From Paramacrobiotus metropolitanus (lineage: Eukaryota > Tardigrada > Eutardigrada > Parachela > Macrobiotidae), in NCBI RefSeq assembly GCF_019649055.1, contig NW_026570292.1, positions 248,001 to 312,000 on the forward strand: 64,000 nt of DNA, in the 5' to 3' direction. The position numbers and the translations under genes are program-made. Numbering within the stretch: position 1 is the first letter of the stretch; the number at the start of each line of letters is the position of its first letter. The notes beneath the pieces are model-generated. The model ran no database searches and was not told the origin of the DNA. It saw only the letters and a program-made list of their open reading frames with translations. Positions 54,010-64,000 of this stretch are shown piece after piece.

Positions 54010-56656
54010 CCTTGGTAGCGAAACTGAACTGAAACACCTCACTGAAAATGACAAATTAATCACAAACGTCGGCATATGCATATGAAGTTATAGACTTACC
54101 TAATCGTTTTCTGTGCATAATTTATTGTCGTTTAGTTCTACCGCTAAATTATGCGCTGGTAGAAGTACTTACGATTATTATCGTATGGTATAAATACAGT
54201 ACTATCTGTGCAGAGTATATAATTATACACAATACAAAGTTACATTGATTAATAATTTCTATATGCGAGTAATTATGTTCCTGTATAGAATATGCGTACA
54301 CGAGTTCGTAGTTATTATGTACGAGTATAGCTGATGGTCGATTTTTCCCAAAAAATGCGCAATTGATCCAAACCGTGAGCGGACCGGAAGTGACTACTGC
54401 ATCTATTGTCAACTGGCAACTGCAGTATTCGTTGGTTTTTCCAGTTTGTTGTTGTTAAAAATTCTTGTCGTTTTTGTTGTATTTAGTTATTTTATTGGAG
54501 TTTTTATCACGCTTAAGTGATCAAGTAAACGATATGGCGTTCAGAATTATATTTTATTGTTAGAACTTGAAGTACCTCTTAGAAAGAATGCTGTCTTCGA
54601 AAACTTGTTACTGGTCACCTGTACTTTTTGCAGTTCAAATCAACGAGTTCTTAACTCGCGGTCAGGTTCCTTTATAAATTTAGACCTTCAATATTTTTGT
54701 CTTGATAAAAACTTGTTTGGCAGTCATCGCACGCGTCTTTTGGCCATAAATGGTGTAAAGCGTCGATTATGTGCCTTATTTTTCTGTTCGTAAAATGTTC
54801 CACAATCGGCTTCTCTGAGGTATGGCCATGGAGGTATGTGTCCTCATCTTTTCTGACGAAGCTCTTATGATCATTTTAATGTAAATTATACACGAATCGA
54901 TAAAGAATTCATTTCTCTATCTACTGATGTGAATCAAGCATTTACAAAAAAAAAACTGTACACCCTTAACTATTTTAAAAACTATGATAGAGCAGAAATC
55001 TTTCCCAAGGTTTTAATACTGCGCAGAAGTGGAGATATCTCTGTTCTTGGAAGATAACAAGTTTGCTGACCACATGCCACGAAATTACCAGCGGCAGCAA
55101 ATGTTTGTGTAAGAACCAGAAGATATGCGCGCTGATCATAAATGATAAGTAGAACTATGAAATTTATTGCCCTGTTTTCATCTTCACCTCCATTTACCAC
55201 CGGCGCTTGGGTGTCATTCCTGCTCAGCTGAAACAATACGTGACCTGATGAGGCCGGGACACAGAAGGAGGCGCAGCACTAGCACCAAGAATAGGCCTGT
55301 TGTCCAGCCTAGTATATACCGTTCACAAAAAAATCATTTTCTCAAAATAGCAAATGTGGGGCAAATAATTCGGTGTTTTACCCGACTCCAAGTTTGATCG
55401 CTCCATCACATGGAGTAAATTCCCATACACATTCTGAACCAAAATTAAGCTGGTCAGATCTAAAATGACCAAGTTATGAGCGTTTAAAATTTTTTAAAAT
55501 TTAATGCATCCTTGTTTCTTAAGATATCATCATAATAATGGTTCAGAATGTTCTTTAGATATAGATTTACGATAATGGCAAGTTTAGTCGGAGTCGGATA
55601 GATAGGTGAATTATTTGACGCGTCAGAGTTTTTAAACTTTTTCCGGTGATAACGCAGCAGCCGGCTATTGCGCGCACATTTTGAGTTTAAATCGGTAAAG
55701 TACTTACAAGTTAGTTAACATAACAACATGCCTGCGCTGATTTACACTAATAAAAATGATCGAATCGGTAAAGTTCAATGTTTTGAACACCGAAAGCAGT
55801 AACGTACACTTTAGAACAGTTTATGAGCCCGCAGTGGTGTTTTTTCTCGCAAGAGGGGTGCAAGCGAGTAGAAACTCAGCTTAACTGTCATCTTCAAAAA
55901 TGCGCAATTAATTTAAGCGGTATTGTTGTTTTCTTACTACTGCAAATTGCAGTATTGTTATGTTTTCCTGATGATGTACAGATATGTAAACGATATAGGA
56001 TTCAAAGTTACATATATACTTATGAGCTGTGCACCTGATGGGAAAAATGATGTGTTTTCAAAAAGAGCGCACAATTAACTGCTAATTTTTGGAAAAATTT
56101 AACCTTTAGCGAGACTTGTATGTATTGCCTGCAAATTTGCATGTAATGTATGTAACTCGTACATACTTATTGGTCACCTAATTTTGGTTTTCTTGATTCT
56201 TCTTTTTCCCAGTCCCATTGCACTGAGTTTTACCTCGCTGTCTTGTTTCACCAAAAAATTAGACTGTACGCAGCTTATTCTGTAATTATTTTGATATTTT
56301 TGCTTTGATTGTGTCACATTTGTGTGGTGTCCTCCTCATTTATGATTCGGTTACGCTTACACGAACGCCGATCACACCGACAATTTTACTGTCATCTTTA
56401 TTATATATACAATGCGCCACACATAACAATATGCAATGCATCATAATACAATTATCCGTAAACTTTTCTCCAAAGAGCCATTTTTGTCTGTACACATTGG
56501 TAAAAAATTACAATCCCAGAAGAATACTTAAATATGTAATGCAGAGAAGATCCGACCAGGAGGAAATATCGGAGAGAGAGAGAAACAGAAACAACCGACC
56601 GTTAGAATCACCCCAGCGGCTTCGCGGGGCGGAAGACCACGGGTGTCCATCCATGA
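54010..56656. other. Intergenic, nothing recognised
   Basis: About 2.6 kb, AT-rich, with no supported exon and no obvious long repeat. Open frames are short and lack family features. Confidence 0.4.
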
Positions 56657-59600
56657 CTACGATTCACTCTTGACCGTCGGCTGTGCATCATAGCTGTCGA
56701 AGAGACTGAGACTGAGGAGGTCCTCGGCCGAGGAGTTGGCCGGATTGGTCGACGCCACCGAGATACCCGAGTCGGAGCCGGCGCCGGCCGAATTGGGGAA
56801 GCTGGACCCCAGGGACGTGCTGGACGTCCCCAAGGGGTCCGTGGTGGGGTTCTCGAAGAACATGAAGAGATCCGTCTCCGTCATGTTGCTGATCAGCTGC
56901 AGGGCGTCGTTGTCCGTGTCACCCTCGGCTTCGAAGTTAATGTCCAGGAAGTCGGTGGGATTGTTGGAAGGCGGATGACTTCCTGTTGAGAAATAAAATA
57001 AGGAAGATTAGCAGAGAAATTAGACGCGATAGCGGCCGAACTGGGTCGGACAATAATCCCCAGCTAAAACTATGATGAAGTAGTTGAAGAATTTCTGGGT
57101 ACATAGCGGATGTGAATATTTCGTCTTATTTTACTGGAGCATCCAGTGAAATCGTAGTACGGTGGGTGGAACAGCCAAAAGATGACATAACTTGTCAAGC
57201 ACGGTTATGGCTCAAAATTCTACTAGTAATTCTTTACTTGTGAACTATTTTCAAAATTTTTTATTTTTGTCGCATGCCCAGTGTTTCGCACTGATATTTC
57301 TGTATAAAATTAGCGCCATGCTCTTCTGATTCACATGTACAGCGGAGTGCATAATCAATGTGCACCGATTAAAACAACCTCTTGAACGTTGAAAATGACC
57401 GGAATCAAAACTTTGTATTACTCTGTACTGTTATTTTTGTTAATATACAAGGAAAGCTTCGCGAGATATTTTTCGGCCATCGCTACTTCGCTAGTAATTT
57501 TCTAATTTTCCACCGGTCTTTACCTGGAGTTCGCGGCGTACTGGGCAGGCTGCCGTTGGAGCCGTTGGAATGTACGGACTGCACCTGCGGCACCGGCGTC
57601 CGCGAGTCGGCGGCCGTCATCGAGGGCGTGGGAGATTTCTGCGGACAGGAGGATAAACCGGGGAAGACCTTGCCCGTGGGCGAGACGGGCACGGTGGCCG
57701 GCATGGAGGCCGGCGAGCCGTAGTCCCCGTTGCACAGCGGATGGCCCACGCTGGCCGGGCCTTTGGGCGTGTTGCGGCCGACGGAGACGCTCCGCTCCGG
57801 CGGATAGGAGGGACAGCGGGCGCTGCCCGGACTGCTGTGCTCCCACGAGCTGATGGTGGTGCTGGGACTGACCGGGTTGTACCGGGGCGCTGCAACATCA
57901 CAGTGTGTTGTGCACGGAACTTGTGTGCAGAATCGTAGTGCGGTGGCTACAACTGTGGACCGCGTAATGCGATGACATGTTAATACAGTACGTACTGATT
58001 TCAAGCGTATCGAAACCGTTATAGTACGAAAACCATAACATTTTTGGAGAATGCAGTGCACTTTCTCATTAAAAGAAACCTTGACGCACTGCACCACATG
58101 CGAGAATATTTTATTTGAAAAACATTGGAAGGACTAAGGGTTTAGCATACGATGGCTAACACTGGAGGCTCCAATTTGGAGCCCAAATTGCTGGTGTCCG
58201 ACCTTTCATTATTTCTGTAGAAGTACGACCTTATGAACGCCAGGTTCTGTTTATTAATCAAAATTACTGTTATTACAGAATTAAAAAAGTTCATTAAATA
58301 AATTTTATTGAGTGAAGATATTATGTGTTTTGGTAAACATCGTACCTTCATCAGGGCTGAGTTTCAGCGGGACGTTAGGCCTCCAGCCGCCGTTGACATC
58401 CACCAGCACCGAGTCGATTTGGTTGAAGGCGGGATTGGAAAGACATTGCTTGAGGATGGAGGACATGAACTCGTCCACTTGCAGGTTGTCGATGGGTGCC
58501 GAGCACTTGCAGATGGGGCACATGAAGATGTTGCTGGTGCTGTTGTGCAGTAGGTACGACTCGAGATCAAAGCACTGGGCATGCTGACACAGACTGCTGC
58601 GTGCCGGTAGGACGATGCGCTGCCGGCTGAGGACACACCGGAGCGGCAGCACCAGTTCGTCGTTGGCGGCAAAACCCCGGCCACCGCTGATGAAATTGCT
58701 TTTCACTGCAACAAACCATCAGGTGAACCAAAATCTCCTTAATAAAAAATTTCTGCACCTGTTTAGGCCATTATGCTAATTATTACGACCAAGTTTAGAG
58801 AAAAAAGAATTGGCGGAGCAGTTAATAACTGAAGACTTAAAGACAGTCATGTACAGAAAAGTCATGGAGACGTTGGTAACGAGAGCACAGCCATTACACT
58901 ACAATACGCCGTGAATCTATACAGTATGTAGTATGTACATGTCTTCATGATACGCTGACACAACTATAGTTAAAATCGTCATGATCAGCACTGAAAAAAA
59001 AACACCGCTCCTATCATTAAAAACCTTATGTTTTCCTGGCAAAGTTTCGAAAATATGGAGATTCTTATTACTAGCAAGTACTACTCCAACGTACATCGTT
59101 CAATGCCTTGTGGGATAGCCACGGTCCGGAACTTGACGACATGATTAATCACAGAGCGGATGGTGGGCCGGTGCACCACATGGAGAACGAAGAGATGCGA
59201 GCAGCAGCACTGCTGCGCGTGGAAGCTGATGACGTTGCGCTTATTGGGCCGTAAGAGCTCCTTAATGTGCAGGGGCCGGTGCGGCTGCTGCGGTCCGCCG
59301 CGCTGAATGGCCACCGGCCGCCCGTTGACCGCCACCGAGATGGCGTCCGGCCAGTTGGTGAACCAGGTGTTCTCCGGGCGGTAGCACTTGAGCTCCACCT
59401 GTAGTTGGGGGTTCTGCGTCAGACCGTTGTACACCTCGGGTCGCAGTTCGAAGGTCTTCTGGCTGTTTGGGCGATCGTGTTCTAAGCGGAATGGCGGGAT
59501 GATGGGATCGTAGTGCTGGATGATGGTCATGGTCGGCTCCAGATCGGGTTCTGCAAAGAAACCGGGGTCAATTAATGGAAACATCCGCGGTATATACGCG

Positions 59601-61881
59601 GGGACACCGGCTAGAGTTGCGTTCGTTATCGGAATTAACCAAACAAGTCGCTCCACTAACTAAGAACTGTTATTCGCCTTTTCCCACGAAAACCGGTAGA
59701 ATAGATTACACATTTTTTTTCAATCATCGGTAAACGTACTAGCAACAAACGGCGGCTCGTTGGACACCATCATCATCTGCTGGGGATCCGGTGCGCCGAC
59801 CATCGGATTGGCGAATTGCTTGATCTCCAACGGTCCCATCCCGTTGCCGTTGAAGGACTGCGCCATCACGGCCTGCCCGCCGACATTGTACGGGCCCTCC
59901 ATCATCGGACCGCCGTTGGCCGTCGCGCCACCGGCGAACATGGGATTAGCCGGCTGCGGTCCTCCGCGCATCATCACGCCGCCGGGGGCGCCGGGCGGGG
60001 CGTTCATGTACTGCGGGTAGTTGCGGTTGTCCATGGGGAGAGACTGCTGCATGGACAAGGAGGTGGGTGGGTAGGAGGCCGCGCCCGGGTCCGGCCGGCG
60101 CTGGTAGGAGGGCGGGAGGGTCTGCGCTTTTTGTTGCGGATTATACGGGGGCATCTGCTGGGCGAAGGGGGCCGGGGATATGCTTTCGTGACCGTAGGGA
60201 TTCGGGAGCATTTGCTAAAACAAAAAACAACAGTAAACAAAAGCATAAATACTAAATATCGATCGACACGTACTGTTGACAACATAATGTTATCAAATTT
60301 TAATTTCGGCACCAATTCCCGCTTGATACGATTATTTTGCCCCTGGTAGTCAAATTACGTATTTACATTATACTACTCTAGTATAATACCGGCTAATATC
60401 TCTCCTGCATCTGATACAATTGCAGTTTTTAAAGATCTTTCTTCACTGGCAAAAGCCACTCAATTGCAAGCAATGATATACTTGATAGTTAAAATTTTTA
60501 AGCATTAAAAAAACAGCCTCAAGGCGTACTCAAAACAGCCGTAATTAGCATTTCCGTTAACAACAGCAAGACTAAAACGTGCTGAAATTATATTTTAGTG
60601 ACGCAATGTAACGCTTATAAAGTCGTGATACACAACCCGGCTGAATCTTCTACGCACCTGATTTGTGACGACAGTCTGGAAGTTGGCCATCGGCTGCGAC
60701 TGCTGCTGGGCCATCATCAGGCGCTTCGGGCCCATATTGACCATCCCGTTGGCCTTGCCGTTGGGGGTGTGGTAGGGACGCGCCCGGTTACTGCCCATCG
60801 GACCGTTGGCGCCCGGCATGCCGCGCATACTCCCGGGGGCGGCGGTGCGCTGCTCCATGGGCATCCCGTGCTGGTCCAGGTACTTTGGCACCCCATTGGG
60901 AACATTTGGCATTGTGTCGTAATACTGCGTCGGCACACCGTTGGCCGTTCCCGGATACTGCGCGTACACCGGCTGACGCGGCACTCCCATCGCGTTCGGG
61001 TGGGAGAGCGGGCCGCCGGGGGCGTGGTTCATTGCGGGAATGGTTTGTTCCGGAAAGACTTGTTGGTTGCCGAATTTATCCACAGATCTGCAAGAAAATA
61101 ATAATCTAAATTTACGTCGTCTAATAATAAATAACTTCAGAACTGTTTCTTGAGCGGAATATACAGTATAGCTTTACATTAACGGCCGACTGCCGAGACA
61201 AGATTTTTTTAATGGCATACTATCAAAAAAACTGGTTGTAAAAAAGAGCAGAAAAATTATCAGTTTAGTCTGTGTGAAAAACAGATTATTTTTCGGAGCA
61301 GTTTAAGTACTGAATTATTCAGCTTTGCAGCCAAATTTTGGTTGCTACGTGCGTTATAAAAATTCACAGAACAAGATTAAAGTGCCATTTAATTCAAGAG
61401 TTCCAACCTACATCTACCGTTAATTTTTTACAAGAAAGATGTGCATAACACACATGTCCTGCGTATGTCTCTGCAACACGTATACGCGGAAAGACAAGAA
61501 AAGCTGCAGTGCACTTCCGTCGCGCGCACTTCCGGCATCGTGATCACGATGCACAAGTTCACAACACCGGCGTGTGCGATCTATATTGAGCCTCATTAGT
61601 CAGATCCCAATTCCCAATTACCTGATATCCATATCCCCGTACATCCCCGCTTCCTTCTTAACGGCACTGCTATACATGGGCGGCGGCGCGGGTCCACCAC
61701 CGCCACCCGGCGGCGGATAGGCGGGATACTGATTGAGATTGACATTCATATTGGGATTGGCATTCTGATTGGCGTAGACGGCCCCGTTGGGATAGGGTGG
61801 GGCGGGGTAGGCGGGACCCGTGGGGGTGGGGTTCCAGGCGGCGTTGCTATTCGGCTGCATACTGTAGGCGCTGGGTTCCAT
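56657..61881 (-). CDS. ZMIZ-family SP-RING transcription co-regulator
   Basis: Nuclear protein related to ZMIZ1/ZMIZ2 and fly tonalli, a PIAS-like SUMO-ligase type co-activator. Seven exons keep phase: 61881-61622, 61087-60658, 60214-59740, 59550-59095, 58705-58346, 57889-57524, 56982-56657; 890 residues from the first ATG. The N-terminal half is rich in Pro, Gly, Gln, Asn and Met. A conserved domain follows (about 390-540; PFRLEHDRP, FELRPEVYNGL, TNWPDAISVAVNGRP, CCCSHLFVLHVVHRPTIRS). The SP-RING (about 555-620) has LPLRCVLSRQRIVLPA, CQHAQCFDLESYL and CPIC. After it come GGWRPNVPLK and a Ser/Pro-rich tail ending in an acidic, leucine-rich activation-like stretch (EDLLSLSLFDSYD). The exon before 61881 is in open frame, so the start could lie further upstream. 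The N-terminal TPR-like domain of vertebrate ZMIZ1 was not found in the window. Confidence 0.88.
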
Positions 61882-64000
61882 GTCAAAATGTACTGCAAAA
61901 GACCGTACATGCATTTTTCTGTGTGTTGGGGAAAATTTAAACAATTAATCCTGACATTGATGTGACGGTTGGGGCTGGCGGTGTGCGGCAGCGGCGCGTT
62001 AAACGCCAGACTGATCGGTCTTGTCGTTTAATAATTGATAATTGACTACGGGCGATATACAGTGTACACTTACGCCTCGTCATCTATACGCCGCTGAACA
62101 AAGCGCGCGATTTTTACAGTTACAAGAAAAACTACATGCCCGGCACGTGTGCTGTTTATGCGCCGCGGTTGATTATGCGAAAACATGAGTAATATGGAGC
62201 GGTGCGCTGGGGATGACTGAGTGAGTGATGCCGTTAACGAGGGTCCTCAGTACCGTACTTGAATAACAAAAACCCCGTAATGTCGCACAAAGGAAACGCG
62301 GCTGGGCAACGTGATGTTGCCTACTTCACTCTGGCAATTTATACACGCCAGGAACAGCAATATTTTCTCAACGCCTGATGAGGAATGATTAATTTCCGAG
62401 TGGCCCCATACACGGGTTCTCGAATGCCAATTAATTAGTCACATCGTTTAGCGCACGATGGTCCCGGGACCCGGCGCATAAATCAGCGCTTACATATATA
62501 TTCTGTATATAAACACGTCGACCAATTACAAATCACCGCGGACTCGCATTCCGCGGTGTGTAGGACCCATCAACGCAACCCGCCTTTAAACTGTCGATAT
62601 CGCGGACCTGTCAATCATGGCAGCGGCCGTCGGGCCCGTACATAAAATGTACCGATCAGAGAAAAACTCGAATTAGACTCCCGTGGTGTTAAGGTGATGT
62701 CTCTCAACGAACCTGCTCATCAACATTTATTTGGCCAGCGCGACGGCGCCGCTGTACGTATGTACGCGGCGTATATATATTCGCGCCGGGCGAAACAATG
62801 CCCCATGGTTAAGTGTTGACACTGTAGCCACTGCGGTTACCAGCGCGAAGTATACACCGATCAGATTGATGAAGCGCACAGTTCGCTGCGTACGCATAAT
62901 ATACACAGGCAACGGCGTTCCGTGTACAATATCAATTAGATTGTTTTTGATATTGATGACATAATTCCTCAAGTATGGCGCTGATTGAATGGAGGCGGCT
63001 AACCAAACTAATCATGGTCTTCAATAAACACATGCGCGGAATTGACTGTATTAATGATCGGCAATCTATAATAGAATTTATATGTTCAACACCTTCAATA
63101 GATGCTAATCAAACCTTTAACGAACTAATGCACCGGAAGGAAGTTGTACCGCTCATTTCCGCGTATCCAAACTTTACACTTTACTTTTCTTTATGTGAAT
63201 ATTTTCTGTTCATACGCAAAGCTGTATAAACCGCTTTAATTTACTATTTTTTTAAAAACATATTTTCGAATTTACTGCAGCAAAGATCAATAAAACAAAT
63301 TGCAGAAAATTTTGATTTACAAAAACACTTGTATGTTTTTCTAGGTCATGTAACACTGTTTCTACAAAGTCATGATTATGACTCAGCAGACCGACTTGTA
63401 CGCACGAACAAAACAAAAATTATTTACCTTAAAAAAGCATAATCATAAAGCATCAAGAGCGGTCAGTATATTTTTCAAATAGCAAGATTTAATGCGATTG
63501 CCGAATTAATCCGGATTAGCCGAGCTTGTCACCGCCGCAAAAACGGCAGAGTAATCTACACCATAGACACCGGGGGTTTACAACTTACAGCTGATGCCTC
63601 TCAGCATATTGTACCGAATGACCGATTTATTGTATGCAGGGCCCAATATTTAAATAATAATAACAATAATCAGCCACATAATAAATAATAATCAAACCAC
63701 GATTGATGTGTGCATGTGTCTATACAAGCAGGGCCGAGAATATGTACGCTTGCCAGTCATGTTCAATCGGAAAATGGACAATAATGATATATAACCGCTA
63801 TAGGCTGCTGTTTGAATTCAAAATCACACTAACCAGTCAACAGCCAAGCGACGGCTAGACACAGGGCTTCAACAAAAATTGACGGTTCGCTGCCAATAAG
63901 CAGGCCGTCGTCGATATATTGCACCCACCGGGTTGCAATAGCTGGTATATTATAACAGTATACCACACGTCTATACAACAAATATCGTATGTACTCCGTG
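61882..64000. other. Upstream region of ZMIZ-like gene
   Basis: No supported exon. It may hold the ZMIZ promoter, a 5' UTR exon or a missing N-terminal exon. A forward 84-codon frame at 62975 shows no family features. Confidence 0.4.

Noticed and set aside
57520-60255. Long GC-rich frames on both strands over the ZMIZ exons
   Set aside because: They are shadows of the Pro/Ser-rich ZMIZ coding exons, with low-complexity Arg/Ala/Pro content.

Overview
This is animal nuclear DNA. The genes have short spliced introns (mostly 35-500 bp, GT-AG), signal peptides and metazoan-only families: rhodopsin-like GPCRs, two receptor tyrosine kinases, an astacin protease, a ZMIZ-type SP-RING protein and Golgi glycosyltransferases. 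Compact gene spacing and family-specific tandem expansions suggest a small-genome invertebrate. A tardigrade is my best guess, but nothing here proves it. Exon models come from reading splice sites and checking that reading phase is kept across every junction.

Layout. 0.5-10 kb holds three reverse-strand GPCR paralogues, a secreted RNase T2 gene, a 736-bp foldback element and a smaller inverted repeat. 11-16.7 kb holds two leucine-rich-repeat (LRR) paralogues and a six-exon astacin gene, all reverse strand. 17-21 kb is mostly non-coding, with a transposon-like element made of GTATTCC repeats and a fourth GPCR. 21.5-23.8 kb is a forward gene joining LRRs to four copies of an unrecognised cysteine repeat. 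24.4-31 kb is an 18-exon reverse-strand receptor kinase of the MET/RON type (sema, PSI, IPT, membrane segment, kinase; 1336 residues). 32-34.3 kb has an alpha-1,4-galactosyltransferase-like gene facing an HtrL/YibB-like gene. 35-36.1 kb is a four-exon, four-membrane-segment protein with a decayed copy at 41.8-42.2 kb. 37.2-39.7 kb is a frameshifted R2-type non-LTR retrotransposon.

From 39.9 to 49.7 kb lies a reverse-strand cluster of four genes sharing a glycoside hydrolase family 16-like (GH16) jelly-roll ectodomain. One is intact and membrane-anchored, two are broken, and one is fused through a membrane segment to a tyrosine kinase domain. This receptor is the most unusual gene in the window. 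Next come a second HtrL/YibB-like gene, a beta-1,4-galactosyltransferase gene (52.3-54 kb) and, after a 2.6-kb gene-free stretch, the ZMIZ-like transcription co-regulator (56.7-61.9 kb).

How the genes may relate. Four glycan-building genes sit around a family of probably non-catalytic glycan-binding proteins, one of which carries a kinase. That a cell-surface sugar is the kinase ligand is inference only. GPCRs, LRR proteins, GH16-like proteins, HtrL genes and the four-membrane-segment gene are all present in two or more copies, so local duplication and decay shaped this region.
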